From Pythium myriotylum (lineage: Eukaryota > Oomycota > Peronosporomycetes > Pythiales > Pythiaceae): 64,000 bases of DNA. Positions within the stretch are counted from its first letter, which is position 1. Each line of letters opens with the position of its first letter. Shown piece after piece: positions 30,689-41,235 of the stretch. The DNA lies in assembly GCA_023091665.1 (NCBI GenBank), contig JALJCQ010000030.1, positions 2,730,501-2,794,500 on the forward strand. Direction: 5' to 3'. A program made the position numbers and the translations under genes. The notes beneath the pieces are model-generated. The model had not been told where the DNA came from. It made no database searches and saw nothing but the letters and a program-made list of their open reading frames with translations.

Positions 30689-31718
30689 ATGGGCCACGGA
30701 CCATCACTTGAGCCTGAAGAACGTGGGAGGATCGCCGGACTTGCCGAGTAAGGTGTTTCGTTGCGAGGTTTTGCTCGTCGGACACGGATTGCGTGAGGTG
30801 AGCCCTGGGGCGCATCAAGTCCAGTAAGAAGGCCAACGTGAGTCGTGGAAGGCCGCCTGCGTTGAGTGATCGCGATATAAGGGCGATCGTGCGAACTGCC
30901 CGCATGGGGAATTGGACAGCCCGCCAGATCAAGGAGCTGCACTCGATCAAGGCGTCTCTGCGTACGGTGCAGGGAGCGCTATCGAGCTTTGATGTCCTCG
31001 TGTACACCAAGATGGACCGTTCGCTTGACCTCACGCCTGAACATTTAAGACAAGACTTCGGTGGGCCCGTGCCATGTTTGAACTCGGTCAAGACTGGGAG
31101 ACAACCATGTTTTCGGACGAGAAGAAATTCAATCTCGATGGACCAGATTGCTACAAGATGTACTGGCGTGATCTACGCCAGCCAGGACGCACCTACATGC
31201 AGCGACGTTTTGGTGGTGGATCCGTGATGATATGGGCTGCGTTCAGTGTTCATGGGACCACATCCATCGTGTTTCTCGAAGTCAAGCAGGTCTCGAAGCA
31301 CTACATCCAAACCATCGATGCCTACTTGCTGCCGTACATCCGCGAGACGTTCGGCAACACTGGCTACACCTTCCAGCAGGATAACGCCTCGATCCACAAG
31401 TCGAAGGAGACGCTCGGGTTCATTGTCGACAACGTGATCAAGTTGTTGGGGTGGCCGGCGAGGTCGCCAGACCTCAATCCCATCGAGAATATGTGGGCGT
31501 GGCTGTCCGCAAAAGTCTACAGTAACGGCAAGCAGTACTACACGGTCGCCGCACTCAGGGCGGCGATCGAACTCGCGTGGAGACAGATACCTCGCGACTA
31601 TCTGCTGCCACTAGTTAACTCGATGCGCCGCAGGTGCTTGGATGTTGTCGAACGCAGGGGAGGTAAGACCGACTACTACCGCAAAAATCGGAAAGATGAA
31701 ACAGCCGGAATGGCATGA
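30689..31718 (+). pseudogene. Tc1-like DD34E transposase
   Basis: The start MGHGPSLEPEERGRIAGLAE is a Tc1-type N-terminal helix but meets a TAA at once and a TGA soon after. The second helix-turn-helix (GRPPALSDRDIRAIVRTARM) is in another frame from 30838. The catalytic domain is in a third frame after a change near 31045: FSDEKKFNLDG (Asp), FQQDNASIHKSKE (Asp), DLNPIENMWAWL (Glu). The last Asp and the Glu are 34 residues apart, so this is DD34E. The catalytic domain itself is intact to its stop at 31716. Confidence 0.9.
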
Positions 31719-32087
31719 CAGGCGGTTTCTCGACCCTTCTCTGTGCGGAATGGCAAGCCAATCATAGTGGAGTCTCAGATGAGGGTCTACCCACTTTTGA
31801 AATCAGCCCGATATGGTCCACAACTGTCCATCAACCTATCAAACTCGTTGGCGCGCATTCCTTGATAATGCATATATTGGTTACAGAGGGCTTACGGTAG
31901 TGCGTCCCTGGAAATGACGGTACTGCGCGCCTGGAATTCACGGTACTCTTTGAAAGATTACAAAATGGGCACCAAATATGTTCGGTGGCCTCTTGCTCCA
32001 TGAGGAGAGCGAAGTGATATCATTTTGTATTGAAATGTATGGTAATAAATGCATTATCTTTTGACTCCCACAATACCAGCCTCGTCA

Positions 32088-33410
32088 CTATACTACCACC
32101 TCCACACCGTCGATAATATCATATAGACCTGGAAATGACGGTCCATATGGGAGAAACGGACCAGCGCCTTGGAAGGCTGACCTCACAATCTCAGGTGTAA
32201 TCGTCTTGAGTGCCATGAGGGTACGAGTGAACATGTCCACTCGTCGCTCGTGTGTGGTTGAGGGGGCACTCACCCCTCTGTACATGTCGCCGTACAGGTC
32301 CCGTAGCTCCCGCTTAAATGGTCCCATCACACCCACATCTAGAGGCTGGGTGACGCAAGTTGCACCACCGGGGACGTACACAGGGTACGTCCCCCATTTC
32401 CGCAAACGCCTGCTGGACCTTCGGCAGCTTGTGGACCCGGAGGCTGTCAAGGATCAGCACGGTGGGACCACTGACCTCTGGCCTCCATACCTGTTCAATC
32501 CAATCGAGCATTACGCGCTCATCGAACCAAAGCGCTGCCCTGTACGGTCACGGCGGCTGCGTCGGGGTCGCAGTAGCTGGCCACCTCCTCGTGAACACCT
32601 TTCCCCTCCGCGCCCTTGAAAACAAAGTAGGGGATGAGGAGGCGGCCATCCGCACACACAGTGAGTGCCACGGTGCACCTGTAGCCGCCCTTGCCGGCCA
32701 GTGTGCATGGCACGCGCGTCACTCCCACAAAGTCGACAGTCGTGCGAGCCCCGAGGTGGCTGTTGACTGAGGTTTGGTCCATATTGTACAGTACGTTGGG
32801 CGGGGGGAGGCTCGCGGATGAGTCGACAAAGTGGGTGATGAGCAAAGTGGAGACTTCGATGATGAACGTGTCCTTGATGGCGTCCAACTCGTCCTTCTTC
32901 TTGCGCCCCGAGTGGCTGATTCGGCGAATCGTAAGACCCGAGCGTTTTATGAAGCGATTGCACCAGGAGAGTCTTGCCTCCAATGACATGTCGACAAAGA
33001 ACTCTGGTAGTAGCGCCATACACTCGTTGATGATGTCCTAGCGCGACACAGCGATCTCCTCCCGTCTCTGGTCCTTTACCCACATGACGACCTTGTCTTC
33101 CACCTCATGGGTACCTGACTTGCGCCCACTCCCACCCACGGTCAGAGCTCTGGGACGGGTGTCACAAGCTGCCTTGAGCTTCTCGCGTCTCTTCGTCTAT
33201 GTCAAGTGAGTGGTTCGCTTGACACCAATCTGCCGGCAGTACTCGGATCGAGTCAATGCGAGGGCCTCGAATTCGTCGACGGCTTCGAGCTTGTTCTGGT
33301 TGGTGTGCGAGAGGGGGATACGTGCACGGGGCATATTCGTTTATTGTTTTGGCGGGAGGCACCAAACCGCACGAAGCGTGCGGCTGCCTCCATCCCCCCA
33401 CTTCAGTCAA
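32088..33410 (-). pseudogene. Pogo/Tigger-like DDE transposase
   Basis: On the minus strand: NVLYNMDQTSVNSHLGA (first Asp), GYRCTVALTVCADGRLLIPY, PTVLILDSLRVHKLPKVQQA (second Asp) and ATCVTQPLDVGVMGPFKREL (third Asp). These are DDE_1-type (pogo group) signatures. The blocks are in three frames, with changes near 32520 and 32430. Upstream of 33019 a degenerate N-terminal helix-turn-helix region is likely (to about 33410) but is not certain. No CENP-B box motif was located. Confidence 0.82.
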
Positions 33411-33599
33411 TGGACAGGGGCCTCTGATTTGCCAATCATATCGAACCGTCCCCGTCGAAAAAATGCGACACCCGTCGGAAAAATGATATTTTTATCGCCC
33501 CTCCAGTGACTCATCTTTCCGACTTTTGCGGTAGTCGAGAAGTTGGCTATTGACCATCACTCTTACAATACAATCATTCTTTTCAACTCAAACTAGGTG

Positions 33600-33600
<1 letters not shown>

Positions 33601-33630
<30 letters not shown>
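33601..33630 (+). repeat. Poly-G tract of 30
   Basis: Thirty consecutive G residues just outside the right TA of the Tc1-like element. It could be true expansion or an assembly artefact. Confidence 0.9.
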
Positions 33631-33631
<1 letters not shown>

Positions 33632-33683
33632 AGTGGCGCAGCGCAAGCGCTGCGTTTTTTTTTTGGGTTTCCTTCGGCAACCC
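33631..33683 (+). other. Two short hairpins around a T10 run
   Basis: CGCAGCGC and GCGCTGCG (33637-33644, 33647-33654) form a near-perfect stem, followed by ten T (33655-33664) and a second small stem GGGTT/AACCC (33665-33683). Such a layout resembles an RNA polymerase III-type end or a small RNA-derived repeat. I cannot assign it to a known RNA. Confidence 0.4.
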
Positions 33684-33895
33684 AGGATGGGGCTCTTACA
33701 AATCAGTACTCCATACTTTGGTTATATTCGAACAACACATTACTGATTGATGCCTCGTTCTGCCGAGCCACGCCTTATAGTTCAGATCCCACTACATATT
33801 CTTGATCCTCCTACTCTCTGTTCTCTTTCGCGAACATCGAATGTCGTTGTATAGCATGATCATCAAAGGGGCTCTATGTTTTGTTATCTATTCGT
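33684..33895. other. No gene recognised
   Basis: AT-richer stretch downstream of the zinc-finger gene (on its 3' side). Nothing recognised. Confidence 0.4.
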
Positions 33896-34516
33896 TTATA
33901 CTCCCACTTTGTCCTGCTGCTTGTCTTGCTTCTGCTGAAGCTTGAGCTTCTCCGCGTTCGCCTTCATGGTGGCTTTAATATCTTTCTTTCCGCCTACACA
34001 TGAAGTGACTAAAACATTATTGTGCAAACTCCACAATCAAATCCACACTCACGTCGCGCGAGCTGCTTCGCAGCGTACGCGCGCGGGTCCTCGCTCCGCT
34101 TGTTGCGGTAGTGTGCGTGCGGCTGGCAGTCCTTGCACACAGGACCGCGCTGCCGCCATTGGGTCCTGCTGAACCCAGCGCACGGCAGCGCGCGCCAGCA
34201 GCACGCACACTCGCGGACCTTCTTGCGCGGGTCCGCCGCCGCCACCGCCGCTGGCGAGAGGCTGCCGTGGCAGATCCGGCACTGTGCCTGAGAGGACGCG
34301 GGCGTGGTGGCTTCCGTGCCTGCTACACAGAAACAGTCAGTGAACCCTGTAGCCTCGAAACGTAGCCACCTCTCGGATCTCACCTCTTCGTTTGTCTCCT
34401 CCGAGACTGTGTGTGACGTGGCCAAATTGGAAATCTACTGTTTCTGAGTTAATAAAGTCCGCTGCAAGAAATTCAATATATTGTGTGAATCTGCATCTCT
34501 TTGTCCAATGAGACAT
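33896..34516 (-). CDS. Three-exon zinc-finger protein gene, 5' end uncertain
   Basis: Proposed exons on the minus strand: 34516-34384, 34322-34053 and 33993-33896, with introns of 61 nt (GTGAG...GTGTAG) and 59 nt (GTGAGT...GTGTAG). The joined coding length is 501 nt, a whole number of codons, and ends at TAA 33896-33898. The middle exon encodes CRICHGSLSP and then CACCWRALPCAGFSRTQWRQ followed by CKDC, a CxxC/CxxC zinc site with an FSRTQ core reminiscent of Stc1-type domains. The last exon encodes a Lys/Gln-rich helix (MKANAEKLKLQQKQDKQQDK). Unspliced, the middle exon lacks an ATG and ends in a short junk tail, which is why the spliced model is preferred. The first exon overlaps the edge of the truncated Gypsy-3, so the true 5' end may have been lost. 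Not transposon-like. Confidence 0.6.
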
Positions 34517-35936
34517 GCTGATTCGCGTGACTATAGAAAAACCATCTGTTAAAATGGGCATGAAGCTGGTCCAAGGGCGTGAAACCCGGACCGACAAGCC
34601 AACCGAGCACTTGGCACGCACGTTCAAGCTGCTTGTGACCCAGGAACTCGACTCTGAGGCCGAGGCAACGACGTTCTACCGAGAAGGTGTCGACTCCGTC
34701 ATGCTCGATAAGCTTCGGGATCAGTTGGCAGTACTGCCGGATCACATCGAAGTCGACCCTCTTGTAGACATAGCGACGGCTGACGTCGGCGAGCCAGGCT
34801 CAACTACCCAGGAGCGATCCGCCGGTGCATCGAAAAACATCGCTCAGCCTTCCTCGGCTCGGGGAACGCGCTGCCCCCCTCCGACTAGGGGCGTCGTCTG
34901 CGACATCGAAGTCGAACCAGGAACCAGGCCAGTTGCCGAGAAACCCAGGCGAATAAAGTCACACCTGCTTCCCCAAGTCTATGAGCTTCTCAAGAAACTC
35001 CTCGATGCCGGAATCATCGAGTACTCCGACTCGGAATGGGCCAGCCCGATCGTCATCGTCATGAAGAAGAATGGCGTCAACATTCAACTCTGTATTGACT
35101 ACCGGCGTGTGAACCAGCTCATTCAGCTGATGAATTACCCGCTGCCACTCATCGATGACCTCCTCGACGATTTTGAGAAGGCCATGTGGTTCCTGAGTTT
35201 AGACATGGCCAGAGGTTTCTGGGCCGTGCTTATGACCCAGCGGGCTAAGCACATCAGCGCTTTCGTATGTCAACTCGGCCACTTGCAGTGGACTCGGATG
35301 CCGTTCGGCCTGAAAAACGCTCCGTTGATCTACCAGAAAGTCATTGATAACGCCCTCTGGGGATACGTTCGTCTTCCCCCGCACCTCGAAGCAGAAGTCG
35401 AACCAGAAGTCATACACGCGCTCGGCCTAGAGCCAGTCAACGAAATCCAAGCGACCAAGTCAGCCGCTGAGAATGCCGGGAAGACGGTGTTTGATTTGAA
35501 TATTGCCGCCCCAGAGTGTCTCGGCCCGGTGCTAGGACGAATTTCGTACATCGATGACATCGCCTACGGTGCTCCGACGCTGGACGAGCTGCTCCAAGTC
35601 TTGGACCAGCTCCTGTATCGGCTGCGATACTGGCAAATATCTGTCAGTCTACCCAAGAGTGCATTCGGCAAGTACTCGATACAGTACCTCTCTCACGAAG
35701 TCAACCAGGCTGGCATCGTCGCCGCGCCAAAGATCGCGAAAGGATTACTTGATCTAACGTTCCCGACTAGTCTCAAGGCGGTGAAATCGTTCTTGGGGAG
35801 CTTGAACTATTACAACAAGTTCATTGAAGACTTCGCAGTGATCGCCAGAGTCCAGCTGTCCGACGAACGGACTCGCTTGAACGATTCGCTAGACCCGGCT
35901 CGCCGCGCGTTCGAACTGTTGAAGTCGAACTCCTGA
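34515..35936 (+). pseudogene. Gypsy-3 reverse transcriptase
   Basis: The N-terminal part matches the protease-RT linker of Gypsy-1 (TADVGEPGSTTQERS). RT motifs are WASPIVIVMKKNGVNIQLCI, MNYPLPLIDDLLDDFEKAMW, MPFGLKNAPLIYQKVIDNAL and ISYIDDIAYGAPTLDELLQ with YIDD. An insert of about 60 residues sits between the MPFGLKNAP and YIDD motifs, as in Gypsy-1. The frame ends at 35936; the continuation is in another frame, so one frameshift lies near 35920. Confidence 0.9.
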
Positions 35937-37741
35937 ACGCGCCGCTGCTCAAGCACCCAGATCGCACGAAACCTTTTGTGATTATTCCCCATGCGAATGA
36001 GTGGGCAATCGGCGCGGTGCTCGGCCAAGAGCATGACGGCATCATCGCTCCAGTTCGTTTCACTGGACGCACCCTGCATGACTCTGAGTTGAACTATCAC
36101 CTGGCAGAAAAAGAAATTCTAGCTCTGCTCAGAGTTCTCAACGTGTCTTACACATTAGTCGCTGGCCAAGAGTTGATCGTCTACACGCGCTACTCGACTC
36201 TCAAGTGGATACTCACTTCGAAATCGGTCCAGGGACGGACACTCCAGTGGGCAGCGTTACTCTCTCCGTGGACAATGGACGTACGGCGCGTCGATCGGGA
36301 CCAAGATGGTCTGGCAGCAATTGTGGCAGCCAGTATCACACCTCGAGGAGTGCTCGACCAGGTCGCAGCCGAACTAGTGCTGTCAAAGGCCATGCGCGTG
36401 AAGCCAGCTTCGGTAAGCATGGAGATGTTGGATGCCGAATATGAAGGTCTGGTGTTGAGTTTCGACGGTGCTGCCAAGCGCAAGTCGAATGCGGGAAGTG
36501 CGAGTTTTGTGGTCTGGAGGTTGCCGGGCTGGCAGCCACTGTTCGCGAAATCCATTTACCTGGCTGGTGTCGATACCACTGTCAACGTAGCCGAGTATAC
36601 AGGCTTGTTGCAGGGACTCGAGTTCCTGAAGTCGGGGAAATTGGGCGATCCAGTCAAACGTATCGTGGTAGTCGGTGACTCGCGGATGGCAGTCCAGCAG
36701 TGCCAAGGCGTGATCGGCTGCAATCAACCGCACTTGACCCTGCTGCTCGCTCGTTTTCATGAACTTCGAACACAATTCGAATCAGTGGAACTCATTCACG
36801 TGGTGCGTGAGTACAACGGCGCAGCAGACTATCTGGCCGGCCTAGCACTACGCTCGGAAGAGACCCGCGAGGTCACTGATGAGGATACGTTTAACCTGCT
36901 CCGGCAGCTCAGCAGGCTGCCTGAACGACTCATGCGCGGCCGCTGTACTGAAGGTGTCAAAGGTCGCGGTGAGACGGCTCAAGGACAAGACGGCACAACT
37001 AGGGAGCGCGGTGGAGCGACGGCAACTACGAGCGGCACATCCTCAGGCCTCCCGGCGTCCGGCAGCGCGACAGCTCTACTCGCCCAGACGCGCTCGCAAC
37101 GACAGCGCAGCGGCTCGAACGCCACTGTGGAAGTGAGGGTATCGCCTGCGACGCGTCGGAGCCAGCGCCTCGCTGCGCAAGCCCGAGCGCCCGACGACCC
37201 CGCGTCGCAGCGGAACCCAGGTGACTACGCCGCTGTCGGTCTGCGAGAAAGGGGGAGTGGGCACCTTCTAGCCCCCTCCTTTCCCGAGGCGCCGAGTCCG
37301 CGAAGCTCGACGAACAATGACACCGCTGCAAAGACGGTCCACAGGGCTATCGACGTCGAAGAAGGGCCTGGCTATGTACCTCTGCCGAGCCAGCAAAGCA
37401 TGCATGAAGACCACGAGGAGCCTCGAGACACGACGTTGACGAGTGTCGCTGGATCCCCGCCCCAACCCGAGGGCGATTCCCCGTCCATCCTTAGAGCTGC
37501 AGGAAAGCGGAGCTCGCCTGAACAACCGATTGTGCCTGGGAGCTCGGCTCCGCGTCAGGCCCCGGCGCATGAGGGCGTTCCCGCACCACCATCAACATGG
37601 CCAGCAGCCGACCGCCCGACTTCGAAGGGCCCCTCCCGCCAACGTCATCCGCGCTGCTCGACGGGGCCCCACGTCGACCGACCAACATCCCAAGTTCAAG
37701 TCCGGGCGCCGCGTCGCGAAGTTACGAAGATTCGACGCTGA
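35935..37741 (+). pseudogene. Gypsy-3 RNase H plus second RNase H
   Basis: First RNase H: LNAPLLKHPDRTKPFVII, ELNYHLAEKEILALLRV and VYTRYSTLKWILTSKSVQ. Second RNase H: VLSFDGAAKRKSNAGSASF (Asp), NVAEYTGLLQGLEFLKS (Glu), RIVVVGDSRMAVQQCQ (Asp) and YNGAADYLAGLALRSEE (Asp). All four acidic residues of the second domain are kept. After it comes a long Arg/Ser/Thr/Pro-rich linker with many GAC/CGC codons, probably disordered, to 37741. Confidence 0.9.
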
Positions 37742-39137
37742 GCCAGACGCCATACCTACGAATCCCGCCCGCAGTCGCCAGGACCCAGAGTATCAGCAAC
37801 CGTCCAACCACGAAGGTGCGATATCCCCAGGTGTGAACCCAACCCCGAAGCCGGCCACAGCACGACCGACCGTCTCCGCCTTTCCAACCTCTGGGCGACA
37901 GGCGCCGAGCCTCGTTGCCACATTGCCTTCCCCCCTGGAAAGCGATAGTGAGAATCAGAGGAAAGCTGATAACCGCCCGCTCTCTGCACAAGGATCCAGT
38001 GGGCGCAACGTTTCTGTTCAGGATTCCCGCGACATGAGATCACATTCACCCATTTTCAGTGGAACGCGCTCAATACCGACAGCGAGCGACCGGGCAGCGC
38101 CAGCCTCGTCGCTGATCGACCAGCGGCGAAGTCAACAAAACGGTGTTGCCGTGGCGCGCGTCATCGAAGACCGCGCGCCAACTCGCCCGCCCATCCTGTC
38201 GCCGTCAGTAGACGCTGAAGCTCCGCTTGGCTCTCGCAACGCAGGACGCGCCCGCCCTCGGCTACCCGCCGCCAGTTCCAATGACTGCAGCGCGTCAGGA
38301 CAGGCGCCCCCAACCGCACTCGTTGGCAGCCCGCGCGACGCACCAAGCCTAAGGGCGCGCGAGCCCGTCGACCAGACGAGCGCCGCCGTCACAGTTAACT
38401 CGGTACCCGGTGGAGAATCCCAGGATGCGTTTGAGGGTGCTAACTTGGCGAGGCTGGAGCACGTCCGCGCACACCAAGACGCAGATCCGCCCACACGGAG
38501 GCTGAGAGCTTTCCTCGCTGGCGATATGCGTGCACTCTCCCGCGATGAAGTTGCCCAGGCGGCGAAAGTTGCCTACCAGTTTGTTCTGGACGAGCACGGA
38601 GTGCTACGATACGTGAGCCTCCGTCCCGGTGTTCGTGAGAAGCCAGCTCGACTCGTGGTCCCAACCACGCTGAGGAAGGACGTGTTGCATCACTGCCACG
38701 TCGAATATCAAGGTGGCCACCCGGGAATCACTCGTACCTACGAAAGACTCCGGTCTGAGTATTATTGGACCGGGAAGTACCAAGACGTCGTCCGCTTTTG
38801 CTCGAGCTGTGTGGTTGCAGCACCGGAAAAGGTCTCCCAGCGAATCCTGGCCCGTCTCCCGGCAATATCCAGCCGGAGTATCCATTTCACGTCGTCTCTG
38901 TGGATTTCGTACTCCCATTGCCTTCGTCTGAACAAGGGAGCACGGCGTTGCTACTCTTCCAGTGCATTTTCACTGGCTTCGTGATGTGTAAAGCGATGTC
39001 GGACATCAGCGCGCCAGCCGTCGCCAGAGCGTACGATAAGGTAGTTTTCCAGCGCTTCGACGCCAGTTCTATTATTAGGCACGACCAAGATCCAGTTTTC
39101 ATGAGTGAAGTGTTCGCCCAATTCAGATGGCTGGTAT
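37443..39137 (+). pseudogene. Gypsy-3 linker and integrase, truncated
   Basis: In frame with 37443 the linker leads into a tether and a zinc-binding domain: LHHCHVEYQGGHPGITRTYE ... FCSSC, a good HHCC. After about 38840 the frame changes to that of 38765, giving the start of the core: FHVVSVDFVLPLP (first Asp) and IIRHDQDPVFMSEVFAQF (second Asp). The core stops at about 39125, before the catalytic Glu, where sequence of the MULE end takes over. Gypsy-1 shows what is missing: YRPQANGKQERS, the C-terminal domain and the chromodomain. Confidence 0.87.
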
Positions 39138-39690
39138 TACAGTCCATGATTTCATATGTTACTTACAGTATATACTTCATCCGCGTCTGACCATGCTTCG
39201 TCCACCATTCGCCAAAATTTTGAAACCTGTCGAAAGCGATGAAATTTAGTGGTAATATATCCTGATTTCCTCGAGATTTATGAAAGTGAAAACTACTCGT
39301 TGAAGTGAAAACTACCAGGACTCAATTCAACGAGTCAATTCATTTGGAAACAGCTTCAACTCGAAGCCGGATGATTTTGACTTGAGCCAAGTTATGGCCT
39401 CCGAGATTCCTCAAAGTTCAACCCGAGCTGGAGAATCAAAGAGAAGGTGTGAGCGCCACAGGTTGTGCTCGACAAATGATTTCCTAAGAGGTCTACGCTC
39501 CATATATATGTGCAGCCCGTTTGAATCTGGTCAAACTAACAAGACATTCAAGAACTGCACTAGATTATCGGTCCATGATTTCCCCATCCTGTTCCATAAT
39601 TCATCCATACTTTTTTTTTTCACATGCGATGGAACGAAACAAAGTAGAAGGTGGATCAAATGGATGAGTATATTAGTCGAGACTATTTAC

Positions 39691-41202
39691 CTAGTTATGC
39701 AAGAGGTTACCGGTCATCACGAAGTAGGTGAGTTCGAAACGTCTGATATTGAGGACGTTGTCAGTCATGATTCTTGACATATCGTGGTCACATGCACGCC
39801 AAAGCTTGAAACAAATGAAGATACCGCAGCTGTTCCCGTCGGGCTGGAGGGGGCTATTTCCTGAGACGACAGTGTATCCGCCAAGGTTGTCGGCGATATT
39901 CCACGCCACGGCAGCCAGATCCTTGTTTCCATGACCAAGAGAGTCGTACGTGGCGACTTCTTTGGGCAAAGGGTCAACAATGAGGCACGTCCAGTGGGTG
40001 TTGCCGAGGTTCATCACAACGAAGACAACGTCAACTCCTTCATCGGAAATCAACTGAGCAATCCGGTCTTGGACGCGCCCTTCCACTTCAACAGCTGGTC
40101 TTGTCTTTGTCGCCTTTCGATCGCGCTCGATTACCCCGGCGTACCGGCACGATCCGTACACTTCTTGCAAGCGATTCACAAATACCTCGATCAAATCACC
40201 TTGAAACCAACTAGACGGGTGGATTCGATACACACTCCGCATATATCTGCCAGGAAGGCCTGGAATATATGCGTGTGGATAGATTGACTTGATCAACGCA
40301 GACAAGTCTTCAAGCTTGTCAACGTCCGACTTCTTCGTCAAGGCACGTGCCACTTCGTCGTCTAACCATTCGCAAAATATTTCACCCTCCTTGCAGTACT
40401 CAATGGTCGTGTAGACTCGTTTCATTGCCTGGATCTGCGCCGGCGAGAACAGACCAATCTGGTTGATCTTGATGACGGGAACCTTGGCACCACTTGTTCT
40501 GTCGGGGGCACTCGGTGGTGGTGTGTAGCCTGTCGGCGTGCCGAAATTAATCGGGTTGGTGTTGCTGCTGTCCTCTGGGATCTTCTTCACGCAGGCGTCA
40601 ACCAATCCTTCTGGGAGAACAAAAATGTCGCTTGTTGTCAGCACCGGGTGGGCCATGTAGTGGAGTGTGGGTCTGTTGTTTGCCATGGCCTTATGCTTCT
40701 CAGGAACATCCTTCAGTGTCAAGAGCGTGGCGTAAGGGTTGGGCTGATCTGCATCGAGTTTCGCGATGAGACTCTGCAGCGTCGTGACACCAGCTGCCTT
40801 CTGGACAAGAGCCGCTTGGTTCGACGTGGTGCGAGCGATTTTGGCTGCTGAAATCTTATTCTTCTGGTCTTTCTTCGGCGCCCCATGCTTGGGTGTTTTC
40901 TTGTTCAGCTTGATCTTGATCGTTGAGTCTGATTTCGACTCTTCTTCTGAGTCTTGATCGGACTTCGAGACTTTTTCCTCTTCATCGTACGATCCTTCGT
41001 TCATGTCTCGCTCAACATCTTCAACCATTCCCTCGTTGGCAGACTTTGTTTCCATGTCTTGTCCATGACTTTCCAAAACTGACTCATGATCATCCACATC
41101 TTCTCCATTATCTCCCATATCTCGTCCATAACCAGCTCCCTGGGGCTGGTGATGGACGAGATATGGAAGATAATGCCTGAGACCAAAAAAGGTCTCAGGC
41201 AT
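39691..41202 (-). CDS. Ulp1-type (C48) cysteine protease linked to MULE
   Basis: The ATG at 41202 gives a 503-residue protein. The N-terminal half is acidic and Ser/Lys-rich (EEEKVSKSDQDSEEES, then KLNKKTPKHGAPKKDQKN). The C-terminal 130 residues are a SUMO-protease fold: NLGNTHWTCLIVDPLPK (catalytic His), VATYDSLGHG (Asp) and SPLQPDGNSCGIFICFKLWR (oxyanion Gln and catalytic Cys). All catalytic residues are present and the ORF is uninterrupted. The same frame extends upstream without ATG to the transposase TGA, so the two genes are separated by one stop codon. Plant MULEs carrying Ulp1-like genes are known; an analogous arrangement here is plausible. A host SUMO protease captured by the element is the alternative origin. 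Confidence 0.85.
   Translation of the reverse strand: MPETFFGLRHYLPYLVHHQPQGAGYGRDMGDNGEDVDDHESVLESHGQDMETKSANEGMVEDVERDMNEGSYDEEEKVSKSDQDSEEESKSDSTIKIKLNKKTPKHGAPKKDQKNKISAAKIARTTSNQAALVQKAAGVTTLQSLIAKLDADQPNPYATLLTLKDVPEKHKAMANNRPTLHYMAHPVLTTSDIFVLPEGLVDACVKKIPEDSSNTNPINFGTPTGYTPPPSAPDRTSGAKVPVIKINQIGLFSPAQIQAMKRVYTTIEYCKEGEIFCEWLDDEVARALTKKSDVDKLEDLSALIKSIYPHAYIPGLPGRYMRSVYRIHPSSWFQGDLIEVFVNRLQEVYGSCRYAGVIERDRKATKTRPAVEVEGRVQDRIAQLISDEGVDVVFVVMNLGNTHWTCLIVDPLPKEVATYDSLGHGNKDLAAVAWNIADNLGGYTVVSGNSPLQPDGNSCGIFICFKLWRACDHDMSRIMTDNVLNIRRFELTYFVMTGNLLHN
41106..41200 (+). repeat. Two adjacent long hairpins at start of protease ORF
   Basis: Hairpin 1: 24-bp arms at 41106-41129 and 41152-41175 with one mismatch; the 22-nt loop contains a further ACCAGC/GCTGGT pair. 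Hairpin 2: GCCTGAGACC and GGTCTCAGGC (41175-41184, 41191-41200) around AAAAAA. Both lie within the first 33 codons of the protease ORF, just after the transposase stop. Confidence 0.9.
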
Positions 41203-41235
41203 AGTTACAGAGGACACATCACAAGGTGGCACAGT

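Larger units (their letters stand above)
30558..33593 (+). mobile_element. Tc1/mariner-like transposon enclosing a pogo-like remnant
   Basis: Terminal inverted repeats: TTTGAGTTTAAAAGAATG at 30558 continuing to about 30602, and the complement with two mismatches at 33548-33593. TA dinucleotides stand directly outside (30556-30557 and 33594-33595), the target duplication of the superfamily. A Tc1-type transposase lies at the left. A pogo-type transposase remnant lies on the other strand at the right, presumably a later insertion, as Tc1 elements are normally about 1.5 kb. The inner element's own ends were not found. Confidence 0.82.
34515..39137 (+). mobile_element. Truncated Ty3/Gypsy fragment Gypsy-3
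   Basis: Plus-strand pol of the same lineage as Gypsy-1 (RT, RNase H, second RNase H, integrase) without gag, protease or LTRs. The left end is at or before 34515. At the right it stops in mid-integrase where the MULE starts. The integrase continuation was not found beyond the MULE at 44942, so the element was either already truncated or rearranged. Confidence 0.85.

Noticed and set aside
34009..34425. Single unspliced 138-codon zinc-finger ORF
   Set aside because: It starts at TTG without any ATG and ends in a short tail that begins with a perfect GTGAGT donor; the spliced model is better.
39691..41202. Independent host SUMO protease gene
   Set aside because: It is directly downstream and in the same frame as the MULE transposase within putative MULE ends; kept as an alternative origin only.
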